This document shows positions 39,547-48,508 of a stretch of 64,000 bases of DNA, piece after piece (position 1 is the stretch's first letter; the number at the start of each line of letters is the position of its first letter). The DNA lies in NCBI RefSeq assembly GCF_051487185.1, contig NZ_JAHVDK010000001.1, forward strand, positions 310,001 through 374,000, in the 5' to 3' direction. Both the position numbers and the translations under genes were made by a program. The DNA comes from Inquilinus limosus_F (GTDB taxonomy: Bacteria; Pseudomonadota; Alphaproteobacteria; DSM-16000; Inquilinaceae). The notes beneath the pieces are model-generated. The model ran no database searches and was not told the DNA's origin. It saw only the letters and a program-made list of their open reading frames with translations.

Positions 39547-41343
39547 ATGACCCTTCTGCTCGCCCTCCGCAACGCCGCCGTCACCTTCGGCGGCGAACCC
39601 CTCTGGACCGGCGTCGACCTGGCGCTCTCGGCCGGCGACAAGGCCTGCCTGGTCGGCCGCAACGGCAGCGGCAAGTCGACCATCCTGAAGGCGCTGGCCG
39701 GCGCGATCGACCTCGACGCCGGCGAGCGCTTCGTCCAGCCCGGCATCCGCATCGCCTATCTGGCGCAGGAGCCGGACCTGTCCGGCCACGCCACCGTGGC
39801 CGACTACGTCGCCTCCGCCCTGCCGGCGGACCGCGCCCACGATCATTGGCGGGTCGAGGCGGTGCTGGATGCGGTCAAGCTCGACGGCGCCCGGCCGACC
39901 GGGGCGCTGTCGGGCGGGGAGGGGCGGCGCGCCGCCATCGCCCGCGCCGTGGTCGGCGAGCCCGACGTGCTGCTGCTGGACGAGCCGACCAACCATCTCG
40001 ACCTGCCGACCATCGAATGGCTGGAGGGCGAGCTGAAGGCCTGGCGCGGGGCGCTGCTAGTGATCAGCCACGACCGCGCCTTCCTGAACGCGCTGGTGCA
40101 GTGGGCCTGGTGGATCGACCGCGGCGTGCTGCGGCAGATGGACAAGCCCTTCGCCCAGTTCGAGGAATGGGCCGAGACCATCCTGGCGCAGGAGGAGGCG
40201 GAGCGGGCGCGGCTCGACAAGCGGATCGCGTCGGAGACCCTCTGGTCGCGCCAGGGCATCAGCGCCCGGCGCAAGCGCAACCAGGGCCGGCTGCGCAAGC
40301 TCCACGCGATGCGGGCCGAGCGGCGGGCCCAGATCGCCCGCCAGGGCGTGGCGGCGCTCGGCATCGCCGAGGCCGGCCGCGGTGCCGCCCGGGTGATCGA
40401 GGCCGAAGGCGTCTCCAAGGCCTTCGGCGACACCGTCATCGTGCGCGACTTCTCCACCCGGGTGCTGCGCGGCGACCGGATCGGCGTGATCGGTCCGAAT
40501 GGCGCCGGCAAGTCGACGCTGGTCAAGGTGCTGACCGGGGCCGAGCCGCCCGATTCCGGGACGGTGCGGCTGGGGCCGGGGATGGAACCCGCCTATTACG
40601 ACCAGACCCGCGCCGTGCTCGACCCCGAGGCGACGCTGCGCGACGTGCTGCTGCCGCATGGCGGCGACTATGTCCAGGTCGGCGAGCAGAAGCGGCACAT
40701 CGCCTCCTATCTCGGCGACTTCCTGTTCGACCCGTCGCGGCTGTTCAGCCCGGTGAAGAGCCTGTCGGGCGGCGAGCGCGGCCGCCTGCTGCTGGCCAAG
40801 GTGTTCGCCCGGCCCAGCAACCTGCTGATCCTCGACGAGCCGACCAACGACCTCGACCTGGAGACGCTGGACCTGCTGGAGGAGGTGCTGGCGGACTTCC
40901 AGGGCACGCTGATCCTGGTCAGCCACGACCGCGACTTCCTCGACCGGCTGGTCACCTCGGTGATCGCGGTCGAGGGCCAGGGCCGGGTCGCCGAATATGT
41001 CGGCGGCTACACCGATTATCTGCGCCAGCGCCCGGCGCCGCCCTCGGCGCCCGCCCCAGCGGCCAGGCCGGCGGCCGCGGCGAGGCCGGCGGCGCCGAAG
41101 CCGCGCACCAAGCTCAGCTTCAAGGACCAGCGCGAGCTCGACCTGCTGCCCGGCCGGATCGAGGCGCTGACCGCCGAGATCGCCGAGCTCGGTCGCGCGC
41201 TGGAGGACCCCAGCCTCTACGCCCGCGACCCGGACGGCTTCGCGAAGAAGACCGCGCGGCTGACGGCGGCGCAGGCGGAGAAGGAGGCGGCGGAAGAACG
41301 CTGGCTCGAGCTCGCGGCCCTGGCGGAGGAGCTCGGCTCCTGA
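39547..41343 (+). CDS. uup: ABC-F family ATPase (Uup-like)
   Basis: 598 residues with two ABC domains on one chain and no membrane helices. Walker A motifs are GRNGSGKSTIL and GPNGAGKSTLV; signatures are LSGGEGRRAAIARAV and LSGGERGRLLLAKV; Walker B motifs are VLLLDEPTNHLDLPT and LLILDEPTNDLDLET. The inter-domain linker is basic (ARRKRNQGRLRKLHAMRAER). A Pro/Ala linker and a C-terminal coiled coil follow, as in Uup. ABC-F proteins act on ribosomes, not in transport. It overlaps the downstream EamA gene by one base (TGATG). Confidence 0.92.
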   Translation: MTLLLALRNAAVTFGGEPLWTGVDLALSAGDKACLVGRNGSGKSTILKALAGAIDLDAGERFVQPGIRIAYLAQEPDLSGHATVADYVASALPADRAHDHWRVEAVLDAVKLDGARPTGALSGGEGRRAAIARAVVGEPDVLLLDEPTNHLDLPTIEWLEGELKAWRGALLVISHDRAFLNALVQWAWWIDRGVLRQMDKPFAQFEEWAETILAQEEAERARLDKRIASETLWSRQGISARRKRNQGRLRKLHAMRAERRAQIARQGVAALGIAEAGRGAARVIEAEGVSKAFGDTVIVRDFSTRVLRGDRIGVIGPNGAGKSTLVKVLTGAEPPDSGTVRLGPGMEPAYYDQTRAVLDPEATLRDVLLPHGGDYVQVGEQKRHIASYLGDFLFDPSRLFSPVKSLSGGERGRLLLAKVFARPSNLLILDEPTNDLDLETLDLLEEVLADFQGTLILVSHDRDFLDRLVTSVIAVEGQGRVAEYVGGYTDYLRQRPAPPSAPAPAARPAAAARPAAPKPRTKLSFKDQRELDLLPGRIEALTAEIAELGRALEDPSLYARDPDGFAKKTARLTAAQAEKEAAEERWLELAALAEELGS

Positions 41344-42221
41344 TGATGAAGCCTGTCGATCTGCTTCTGGCCCTCGGCGTGATGCTGGTCTGGGGCTACA
41401 ACTTCGTCATCGCCAAATATGGCCTGGCGGAGCTGCCGCCGCTGCTGTTCATGGCGCTGCGCTTCGGGCTGGTGGCGCTGCTGCTGGTGCCCTTCGTGCG
41501 CATGCCGCGCGGGCGCTGGCGCGACGTGCTGATCCTGTCGGTGATGCTGGGGCTGACCCATTTCTCGCTGATGTTCACCGGCCTGGCGCATGTCGACGCC
41601 GCGGTGGCGGCGATCGTGATCCAGGTGCAGGTTCCGGCCTCGGCCCTCCTGGCCATGATCTTCTTCCGCGACAGGATCGGCTGGCGCCGGGCGCTCGGCA
41701 TGGCCGTCGCGATCGGCGGCGTCGCCATCCTGGCGGGGGAGCCGCGGCACAGCTCCGCCCTCTGGGCGATCGGCCTGATCGTGCTGGCGGCGATCGTCTG
41801 GGCCGCCGCCAACATCCAGATGAAGCGGATGGCCGATCTCGACCCCTCCACCATCAACGGCTGGATGTCGCTCTTCGCCGCGCCGATGCTGCTCGTCGTC
41901 TCGCTGCTGCTCGAGGACGGGCAGTGGCAGGCGGTGACGCAGGCCAGCGGGTGGGCCTGGATCGCCGTCGCCTTCCAGGCGGTGGTCGTCGTCATCCTGT
42001 CCTACGCCGTCTGGTACCGGCTGCTGCGCACCTATTCCGTCAACCAGACCATGCCCTATACGCTGCTGGTGCCGGTGTTCGGCGTGCTGTCGGGCGTGCT
42101 GTTCCTGGGCGAGCCGGCGAGCTGGTCGCTGCTGATCGGCGGCATCGCCACGCTGGTCGGCGTCGGCATCATCATCCTGCGCCGGCCGAAGGTGGTCGAG
42201 GCCCAGGCGCAGGTCACGTGA
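41343..42221 (+). CDS. EamA-family (DMT) transporter
   Basis: 292 residues with about ten membrane helices in two EamA repeats. The first repeat starts LALGVMLVWGYNFVIAKYGL; the second contains IVWAAANIQMKRMADLDP and ends TLLVPVFGVLSGVLFLGEP followed by LIGGIATLVGVGIIIL. Relatives export amino acids or metabolites (RhaT/EamA-type); the substrate cannot be read. Two adjacent ATGs (41343, 41346) are both possible. It is translationally coupled to the ABC-F gene. Confidence 0.9.
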   Translation: MMKPVDLLLALGVMLVWGYNFVIAKYGLAELPPLLFMALRFGLVALLLVPFVRMPRGRWRDVLILSVMLGLTHFSLMFTGLAHVDAAVAAIVIQVQVPASALLAMIFFRDRIGWRRALGMAVAIGGVAILAGEPRHSSALWAIGLIVLAAIVWAAANIQMKRMADLDPSTINGWMSLFAAPMLLVVSLLLEDGQWQAVTQASGWAWIAVAFQAVVVVILSYAVWYRLLRTYSVNQTMPYTLLVPVFGVLSGVLFLGEPASWSLLIGGIATLVGVGIIILRRPKVVEAQAQVT

Positions 42222-42238
42222 GAGGATTCGCCTGTTTC

Positions 42239-42316
42239 TGTCATTGCCGGGCTTGACCCGGCAATCCAGAAGGTGTCGACGATCTCTGGATGCCCGGATC
42301 AAGTCCGGGCATGACA
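42239..42316. repeat. Dispersed palindromic intergenic repeat, copy 3
   Basis: Same element as at 5084-5160 and 11649-11726. The left arm starts TGTCATTGCCGGGCTTGACC. The right arm differs by two substitutions (GGATCAAGTCCGGGCATGACA) that largely keep pairing through G-U. It lies in the gap between the EamA transporter and the Blh-like gene, starting 18 bases after the EamA stop. Confidence 0.9.
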
Positions 42317-42364
42317 GGGAAGGGGGCGGCACTTGAACCTTTGCGAATCCAGGAGAGGATCTTG

Positions 42365-42799
42365 ATGGCCAAGCTGACGGAGATCGCCCCGGACCTGCAC
42401 GCGGCGGCGCAGGTGGACTGCGCCGCGATCGCGGAGATCGCGGCCTCGGGCGCGCGGACGCTGATCAACAACCGCCCGGACGGCGAGGAGCCGGGCCAGT
42501 TGCCGGCCGAGCAGGCCCGGGCAGAGGCCGAGCGTCTGGGCCTGACCTACATCCACATCCCTGTGGTCTCCTCCGCCATCGCGCCGGGCGATGTGGAGGC
42601 GATGCAGCAGGCGCTGGCCTCGGCGCCGAAGCCGGTGGTGATGCATTGCCGCAGCGGCACTCGCTCGACCCTGCTCTGGGCCGCGGGCGAGGTGCTGGCC
42701 GGGCGTCGCGACGCCAGCGACCTCGTCGCCGAGGCGGCGGAGAAGGGCTTCCAGATCGCCTCCTTGCCGGATCTGGTGGCGCGGCTGCGCCAGGGCTGA
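42365..42799 (+). CDS. Blh/DUF442-type phosphatase-fold protein (TIGR01244-like)
   Basis: 144 residues. The active-site loop VVMHCRSGTRSTLLW is a Cys-x5-Arg motif as in tyrosine phosphatases and this DUF442 family, often described as a sulfurtransferase or beta-lactamase-like hydrolase-associated domain. The N-terminal segment (ITEIAPDLHAAAQV-like LTEIAPDLHAAAQV, INNRPDGEEPGQL) is family-typical. The companion metallo-beta-lactamase domain found in Blh fusions is absent. The ATG follows GAGAGGATCTTG. It lies four bases before the MocR regulator gene. Confidence 0.88.
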   Translation: MAKLTEIAPDLHAAAQVDCAAIAEIAASGARTLINNRPDGEEPGQLPAEQARAEAERLGLTYIHIPVVSSAIAPGDVEAMQQALASAPKPVVMHCRSGTRSTLLWAAGEVLAGRRDASDLVAEAAEKGFQIASLPDLVARLRQG

Positions 42800-42803
42800 T
42801 TCC

Positions 42804-44261
42804 GTGACGGGTCGGCAGCCGGTCAGGGACCGCCCGGTCTCCTGGATCGACCTGATCGAGATCGGGCTCGACCCGGACGACCGCCGGCCGCTGTTCCAGC
42901 AACTCCACCTGGCGCTGCGCGACCTAATCGCCCGCGGGGTGGTGCCGGCCGGCACGCGGCTGCCGGCGACCCGGATCCTGGCCGACCGGCTCGGCGTATC
43001 GCGCACCACCGTGGTCGCCGCCTATGACCAGCTGCAGGCCGAGGGCGTGGTGGCGGGACGGGTCGGCGCCGGCACCTATGTCGCCACCGGGATCGAGGCG
43101 GAGGAGAAGGCGCCGGATGTGCCGGCCGAGAGCCCTGGCCAGGCCGCCGCGGCCACCGTCTGGCGCAGCGAGACGGTGCCCTTCGCCGCCGGCTTCTGCG
43201 GCATGCACCCGGCCACCGAGCGCGCCTGGGGCCGGCTGGTGCAGCGGCATCTGCGCGGCATCGCCATCCGCCAGCGTGCCTATGGCGATCCGATGGGCCA
43301 CCGGCCGTTGCGCGAGGCCCTGGCCGAATATCTCCGCGTCGCCCGCTCCGTCGACTGCGACGCCGACCGCATCGCCATCGTCTCCGGCAGCCAGCAGGGG
43401 CTGGACCTGGTGCTGCGCGCCGTGGCCCAGGCCGGCGACCCGGCCTGGATCGAGGATCCGTGCTATCCGGCGGCGCTGGCCTGCCTGCGCCAGCACCGGC
43501 TGAGGATCGCCGCGGTGCCGGTCGACGGGCAGGGGCTGGACGTCGCCGCCGGCCTGGCGCGCGAGCCCGAGGCGCGCCTCGTCTACTGCACCCCGACCCA
43601 CCACTATCCGCTGGGCGTGGCGATGAGCCTGCCGCGGCGGCTGGCGCTGCTCGACTGGGCGCGCGACGGGCGCTGGGTGATCGAGGACGATTACGACGGC
43701 GAGTTCCGCTTCTCCGGCCGGCCGCTCTCGGCGCTGCAGGGGCTCGACCGGCACGGCCGCGTCGTCTACATCGGCACCCTCAGCAAGGTGCTGTTCCCCG
43801 GGCTGCGCACCGGCTATGTGGTGCTGCCGCCGGACCTGGTCGACCGCTTCGCCGCCATCCGCAACGCCGCCGACCGCTTTCCGTCCTCGGTGCTCGACGA
43901 CGTGCTGGTCGACTTCATCAATGAGGGCCATTTCACCCGCCACATCCGCCGCATGCGCCAGGAATACGGCGAGCGGCGTGAGCGGCTGATCGCGGCGCTG
44001 GCGGCGGAGGCGGGCGAGCACCTGACCGTCGCCCCGATCGACCGCGGCATGTACATCGTCGCCGATCTGCGGCCGGGGCTGGACGATGTCGCGGTGGCGG
44101 AGGCGGCGCGCCGGCGCGGCCTGGTGCTGCGGCCGCTGTCGCCGATGCATGTCGCGGCGCCGCCGCGCCAGGCGCTGATCCTCGGCTTCACCGGCTTCCC
44201 GCCCCAGGCCCTCGACGCCGCTGCGCGGACGCTCGGGGCGGTGCTGCGGGGGTTGCGCTAG
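42804..44261 (+). CDS. MocR/PdxR-type regulator (GntR helix-turn-helix fused to aminotransferase domain)
   Basis: 485 residues. The N-terminal GntR wing-helix contains RGVVPAGTRLPATRILADRL and GVSRTTVVAAYDQLQAEGVV. The fold-type I aminotransferase-like domain follows, with PLP Lys in YIGTLSKVLFPGLRTGY and DDYDGEFRF. MocR proteins use PLP as a sensed ligand and often control vitamin B6 or amine genes. The FMN-oxidase-like gene 530 bases downstream is a plausible target. The start is GTG at 42804. The 3' end overlaps the convergent VOC gene by four bases. Confidence 0.92.
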   Translation: MTGRQPVRDRPVSWIDLIEIGLDPDDRRPLFQQLHLALRDLIARGVVPAGTRLPATRILADRLGVSRTTVVAAYDQLQAEGVVAGRVGAGTYVATGIEAEEKAPDVPAESPGQAAAATVWRSETVPFAAGFCGMHPATERAWGRLVQRHLRGIAIRQRAYGDPMGHRPLREALAEYLRVARSVDCDADRIAIVSGSQQGLDLVLRAVAQAGDPAWIEDPCYPAALACLRQHRLRIAAVPVDGQGLDVAAGLAREPEARLVYCTPTHHYPLGVAMSLPRRLALLDWARDGRWVIEDDYDGEFRFSGRPLSALQGLDRHGRVVYIGTLSKVLFPGLRTGYVVLPPDLVDRFAAIRNAADRFPSSVLDDVLVDFINEGHFTRHIRRMRQEYGERRERLIAALAAEAGEHLTVAPIDRGMYIVADLRPGLDDVAVAEAARRRGLVLRPLSPMHVAAPPRQALILGFTGFPPQALDAAARTLGAVLRGLR

Positions 44262-44629
44262 GATTTCGGGTCGATCATGGCCTCGATGTTGTGGCCGTCG
44301 GGGTCCAGGACGAAGCTGGCGTAGTAATTCGGAGTGTATTGCGGGCGAGGGCCGGGGGCGCCGTTGTCGCGCCCGCCCGCGGCCAGGGCCGCCCGGTGGA
44401 ACGCATCGACCTCCTCCTTGGACTCCACCCGGAAGGCCACATGCACCGAGGTCAGTGGCGGCGCACTGCTCGACTGCTGGATCTCGAAGAGCCCGTCGCC
44501 GATGTCGAAGGCCCAGAAGCTGCCCTCCTTCCCGAACGCCAGGCGGTATCCCAGCGGGGCCAAGGCGCTCTCATAGAAACGCTTGCTCTTCTGCAGATCG
44601 CTGATGTTGATCGTGACGTGGTCGATCAT
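44258..44629 (-). CDS. VOC-family (glyoxalase/bleomycin-resistance fold) protein
   Basis: 123 residues, a single two-half VOC domain. It begins MIDHVTINISDLQKSKRFYE, has PLTSVHVAFRVESKEEVDAF in the second half and ends FVLDPDGHNIEAMIDP with the C-terminal metal-type Glu. His in the first motif and Glu in the last fit a metal site. Members include dioxygenases, isomerases and resistance proteins; the substrate is unknown. Convergent with the MocR gene and divergent from the FMN-oxidase-like gene. Confidence 0.88.
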   Translation of the reverse strand: MIDHVTINISDLQKSKRFYESALAPLGYRLAFGKEGSFWAFDIGDGLFEIQQSSSAPPLTSVHVAFRVESKEEVDAFHRAALAAGGRDNGAPGPRPQYTPNYYASFVLDPDGHNIEAMIDPKS

Positions 44630-44792
44630 GGAAAGGCCTGGGGAGTTGCGCCCGCCGTCATGGTCGCGGACCGTGGCACGCCCGGCAAGCTCCATGGCGA
44701 GGGGATTGGTCGGCCCGGTCGCATGGAATTGGACCTTTCCAGTTGCCGCGGAACGCGGCATCGAGAGGGCCAATGCCGTTCCGAGGACCGCC

Positions 44793-45509
44793 ATGACCGA
44801 GATTCCCTCCGCCCGCGCCCGGCTGAAGCGCCTGGCCAAGCGCGGCGCCTATGACCGCGCCACGGTCCATGCCGTGCTCGATGCCAGCGTGGTCTGCCAC
44901 ATCGCCTATGTCCTCGACGGCCAGCCCTACTGCACTCCGACCGCCTACTGGCGCGAGGGCGACGTGCTGTACTGGCACGGCTCCTCGGTCAGCCGGATGC
45001 TGCAGGGCCAGGGCGGCGGCCTGCCGGTCTGCCTGACCGCCACCCATATCGACGGGCTGGTGCTGGCCCGCTCGGGCTTTAACTGCTCGATGAACTACCG
45101 CTCGGTGATGGTGTTCGGCACCGCCTCGAAGGTGGAGGACGAGACGCATAAGCGCGAGGCGCTCGACGCCTATGTCGAACGGCTGTTCCCGGGGCGGGTG
45201 GCGGAGATGCGGCGCCCGACCGACAAGGAGGTGCGGGCGACCACCGTGATCGCCATGCCGATCGAGGAGGCCAGCGTCAAGATCCGCAGCGGCCCGCCGC
45301 ATGACGACGAGGAGGATCTCGCCGCCGGCATCTGGGCCGGGGTGATCCCGATCGCCGAGACCATCGGCGCGCCGCAGCCCTGCCCACTGCTGCCGCCGGG
45401 GATTGCTTCCGGCGCCACGACCGATCCCTATGCAAGCGGCGCCCGCTTCGATGAGATCCTGCGTGCCAATGTCCGGGGCGCGCTGGCCCCCGCCGAAGCC
45501 GGCGAGTGA
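44793..45509 (+). CDS. Pyridoxamine 5'-phosphate oxidase family (FMN-binding split-barrel) protein
   Basis: 238 residues. The split-barrel pattern includes RGAYDRATVHAVLDASVVCH, YCTPTAYWREGDVLYWHGSS and RSGFNCSMNYRSVMVFGTAS. True PdxH residues are not evident, so this belongs to the wider nitroimidazole-resistance/FMN-binding group. GAGGACCGCC precedes the ATG. It is 14 bases upstream of a GNAT acetyltransferase gene and probably co-transcribed with it. A MocR regulator lies nearby, so vitamin B6-responsive control is possible. Confidence 0.88.
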   Translation: MTEIPSARARLKRLAKRGAYDRATVHAVLDASVVCHIAYVLDGQPYCTPTAYWREGDVLYWHGSSVSRMLQGQGGGLPVCLTATHIDGLVLARSGFNCSMNYRSVMVFGTASKVEDETHKREALDAYVERLFPGRVAEMRRPTDKEVRATTVIAMPIEEASVKIRSGPPHDDEEDLAAGIWAGVIPIAETIGAPQPCPLLPPGIASGATTDPYASGARFDEILRANVRGALAPAEAGE

Positions 45510-45523
45510 CGCGGAGAGAGACC

Positions 45524-46240
45524 ATGGCCGAGTTCACCAACGCCCTGGGCCAGCCGATCGGTGCCCCTGTTCCCGGCTGGGAGAAGCGGCCGCTGCCGCC
45601 GCGCACGCCGATGGAGGGCCGCGCCTGCCGGGTCGTGCCGCTCGACCCCGCCCGGCACGCCGAGGATCTGTTCGAGGCGATGGGGCGGGACACGGACGGC
45701 CGCAACTGGACCTATCTCGCCATCGGTCCCTTCGTCGATTTCGGCGCCTTCCGCGCCTGGCTGGACAAGATGGCGGCGGGCAGCGACCCACTGTTCCACG
45801 CCGTGATCGACCGCGCCACCGGCCGGGCGGTCGGCGTTGCCTCCTATCTCCGTATCGACCCGGCGAACGGGGTGATCGAGGTCGGGCACATCCATTTTTC
45901 GCCGCTCCTGCAGCGCACGCCGATGGCGACCGAGGCGATGTTCCTGATGATGCGCCGGGTGTTCGACGAGCTCGGCTACCGCCGCTATGAATGGAAATGC
46001 GACAGCCTGAACGCGCCGTCGCGCGCCGCCGCCGCCCGGCTCGGCTTCCGTTACGAGGGGCTGTTCCGCCAGGCCGTGGTCTATAAGGGCCGCAACCGCG
46101 ACACCGCCTGGTTCTCGATCATCGACGGCGAATGGCCGCGGCTGCGCGCCGCCTTCGAGCGCTGGCTCGACCCGGCCAATTTCGACGCCGAGGGCCGGCA
46201 GAGGGAAAGCCTGTCGGACCTGACCCGGGCGGCGGCCTGA
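45524..46240 (+). CDS. GNAT-family N-acetyltransferase (RimJ/RimL-like)
   Basis: 238 residues. The acetyl-CoA fold shows GRACRVVPLDPARHAEDLFE, VIEVGHIHFSPLLQRTPMAT (pyrophosphate loop region) and YEWKCDSLNAPSRAAAARLG with FRYEGLFRQAVVYKGRNRDT. The last is typical of the RimJ/RimL branch. The substrate may be a protein N-terminus or a small amine. The start at MAEFTN follows GGAGAGAGACC; an upstream in-frame ATG at 45506 is less likely. It ends at a hairpin that overlaps the rnpB promoter. Confidence 0.88.
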   Translation: MAEFTNALGQPIGAPVPGWEKRPLPPRTPMEGRACRVVPLDPARHAEDLFEAMGRDTDGRNWTYLAIGPFVDFGAFRAWLDKMAAGSDPLFHAVIDRATGRAVGVASYLRIDPANGVIEVGHIHFSPLLQRTPMATEAMFLMMRRVFDELGYRRYEWKCDSLNAPSRAAAARLGFRYEGLFRQAVVYKGRNRDTAWFSIIDGEWPRLRAAFERWLDPANFDAEGRQRESLSDLTRAAA

Positions 46241-46273
46241 TCCTCCGTCACGGATTTGTCATGGGACGGCATG

Positions 46274-46294
46274 GGCCCGCCTTGCAGGCGGGCC
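46274..46294. terminator. Hairpin terminator after the GNAT gene
   Basis: A perfect eight-base-pair GC stem, GGCCCGCC and GGCGGGCC, encloses the loop TTGCA, followed by TTC. It starts 33 bases after the acetyltransferase stop. The loop coincides with most of the -35 hexamer of the rnpB promoter. Confidence 0.6.
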
Positions 46295-46310
46295 TTCGGC
46301 TACCTATACA
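46282..46310 (+). promoter_or_regulatory. rnpB sigma70-type promoter
   Basis: The -35 hexamer TTGCAG (46282-46287) and the -10 hexamer TATACA (46305-46310) are separated by exactly 17 bases. The predicted start, about seven bases after the -10 box, coincides with the 5' end of the RNase P RNA helix P1 at about 46318. Confidence 0.7.
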
Positions 46311-46317
46311 AGGGGTA

Positions 46318-46721
<404 letters not shown>

Positions 46722-47075
46722 CGCCTTTCCCATCATCTCCCATCCAGCGCCCGCGCCGCGGACGGACGGCGATCCGGGCCGCTCTCTTCGTCGCCAGAAG
46801 AGAACAAAAGAAAAACGCTTCCGAGATTCGAGTCGAAAGAAGCGCTCTATCTCCGATTTTGTTCCGGCGTCTGAGGAAGAGTCCCCGCAAATCGGCAAAA
46901 AAGCCACGAGCCACAGAAAATCCATTGATTTCCCATGATTTGACCGGCCCGTCCCATTGCGTTCCATCTCCGCCCATGATATCCCATGAACTCCCATCGG
47001 AATGGGATCGATCGCCCCGTTCGGGGTACGGGCGACGGGGGTGTTGAGGCGGCGGACGCGCCGCCGGGGGGATGG
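46722..47075. other. Intergenic region between rnpB and mraZ
   Basis: 354 bases, noticeably A-richer than its surroundings around 46795-46930. It contains two CCCAT units 10 bases apart just after rnpB (46729-46743), an A-rich stretch with no clear gene, and the main MraZ-box array (46953-46997). TTGACC at 46939-46944 is a candidate -35 element for the mra promoter, but no convincing -10 box follows at the right distance. I see no canonical rnpB terminator with a U tract. Confidence 0.5.
46953..46997. promoter_or_regulatory. MraZ-box array upstream of mraZ
   Basis: Five five-base units recur with an exact ten-base period: CCCAT at 46953, TCCAT at 46963, and CCCAT at 46973, 46983 and 46993. 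On the other strand they read ATGGG/ATGGA separated by five bases. MraZ of E. coli binds TGGG-type direct repeats with five-base spacers to repress its own operon, so this is the expected autoregulatory site. The number of units is higher than the three in E. coli, and an extra ATGGG at 47002 forms an inverted end. Confidence 0.8.
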
Positions 47076-47552
47076 ATGGCTCGGTTCACGGGCACCTACG
47101 TCAACAAGGTCGACAAGAAGGGGCGGGTCAGCGTGCCCGCTCCCTTCCGCGCGACCTTGGAGGCGCTGGGTGTTCCGGTGGTGAACGTGAAGCCCACCCC
47201 CGATCGCCAGGCCCTGGACGGGGTGACCGAGGCTTACATGGACGAGGTCCAGCGCCGGCTCGATGCGATGGACCTGTACTCGCCGGAGCGCGAGGCGCTG
47301 GAAATCCGCGAATTCTCCGAGACGCAGCAGCTGCAGATGGATCCGGAGGGGCGGATCATCCTGCCGCGGCATATGCTGGAGATGGCCGGCATCACCGAGA
47401 GCGTCGCCTTCATGGGCATGGGCAGCCGCTTTCAGATCTGGGAGCCGGAGGCGCTGAAGGCACATCAGCAGGCCCGGCTGGCGGCCTCGCGCGACCTGAC
47501 CCTGGCGCGGGCTGGCGCCGGTGGGGCCGGCGCCGGCGGAGGGGCGGCATGA
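47076..47552 (+). CDS. mraZ: Transcriptional regulator MraZ
   Basis: 158 residues, first gene of the dcw cluster. Two SpoVT/AbrB-like halves are present: VNKVDKKGRVSVPAPFRATL near residues 8-27 and LQMDPEGRIILPRHMLEMAG near 88-107, each with the DxxGRxxxP signature. A Gly/Ala-rich tail follows. MraZ is a DNA-binding ring protein that represses its own operon. The ATG giving MARFTG is chosen; longer in-frame starts would read through the MraZ-box region. It overlaps rsmH by four bases. Confidence 0.95.
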   Translation: MARFTGTYVNKVDKKGRVSVPAPFRATLEALGVPVVNVKPTPDRQALDGVTEAYMDEVQRRLDAMDLYSPEREALEIREFSETQQLQMDPEGRIILPRHMLEMAGITESVAFMGMGSRFQIWEPEALKAHQQARLAASRDLTLARAGAGGAGAGGGAA

Positions 47553-48508
47553 GCGACGCCCACATCCCGGTCCTGCTCAGGGAAATCGTGGCTGCGGTGG
47601 CGCCGCGCGACGGCGACCTGATCGTCGACGGCACCTTCGGCCGCGGCGGCTATGCTCGCGGGCTTTTGGCCGCGGCCGACTGCCGGGTGGTCGGCATCGA
47701 CCGCGACCCCGAGGCGGTGGCGGAGGGGCGTCGCCTGGAGGCCGAGCAGCCGGGCCGGTTCCGCATCGTCGAGGGCCGTTTCGGCGCGATGGACACGCTG
47801 ATCGGCGAGCAGGCGGACGGTGTGGTGCTGGATCTCGGCGTGTCGTCGCCGCAGCTCGACGACCCGTCGCGCGGCTTCTCCTTCCGCGCCGACGGTCCGC
47901 TCGACATGCGCATGGGGCGGGAAGGGCCGACCGCGGCCGATATCGTCAACACCATGCCCGAGGCCGAGCTGGCCAATGTGATCTTCGAATATGGCGAGGA
48001 GCGGCTGTCGCGCCGTGTTGCCCGCGCCATCGTCGCCGCCCGCAAGGAGGCGCGGATCGAGCGGACGCTGCAGCTGGCCGAGATCGTGCGCCGGGTGGTG
48101 CCGCGGTCGAAGGACGGCATCGATCCGGCGACGCGCACCTTCCAGGCGCTGCGCCTGTGGGTGAATGACGAACTGACCGAACTCGACCACGGCTTGAGCG
48201 GGGCCGAACGCCTGCTAAGGCCCGGGGGACGGCTCGCCGTGGTCACTTTCCACAGCCTGGAGGATCGCCGCGTCAAGCGCTTCCTGGCGGAGCGCAGCGG
48301 CGCCGGCGGCGGCGTGTCGCGCCATGTCGCGGCGCCCGGCGGCGAGACGCGGGCCCCGACCTTCCGCCTGGCGGCCAGGCGTTCGGTCACGCCGAGCGAG
48401 GCGGAAATCCGCAGCAACCCGCGCGCCCGTTCGGCGCGACTGCGGGCGGCGATCCGGAGCGAAGCCCCGGCCTGGCCGCCCGGGAACAGGGGGAGAGTGG
48501 CAGCATGA
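47549..48508 (+). CDS. rsmH: 16S rRNA (cytosine(1402)-N4)-methyltransferase RsmH
   Basis: 319 residues. It methylates N4 of C1402 in 16S rRNA using SAM. Motifs: start HIPVLLREIVAAV, SAM loop IVDGTFGRGGYARGLL, LDLGVSSPQLDDPSRGFSF, DMRMGREGPTAADIVN and VVTFHSLEDRRVKRF. The C-terminal NPRARSARLRAA is the normal family end. It overlaps mraZ by four bases and ftsL by four bases, so translation is coupled. Confidence 0.96.
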   Translation: MSDAHIPVLLREIVAAVAPRDGDLIVDGTFGRGGYARGLLAAADCRVVGIDRDPEAVAEGRRLEAEQPGRFRIVEGRFGAMDTLIGEQADGVVLDLGVSSPQLDDPSRGFSFRADGPLDMRMGREGPTAADIVNTMPEAELANVIFEYGEERLSRRVARAIVAARKEARIERTLQLAEIVRRVVPRSKDGIDPATRTFQALRLWVNDELTELDHGLSGAERLLRPGGRLAVVTFHSLEDRRVKRFLAERSGAGGGVSRHVAAPGGETRAPTFRLAARRSVTPSEAEIRSNPRARSARLRAAIRSEAPAWPPGNRGRVAA

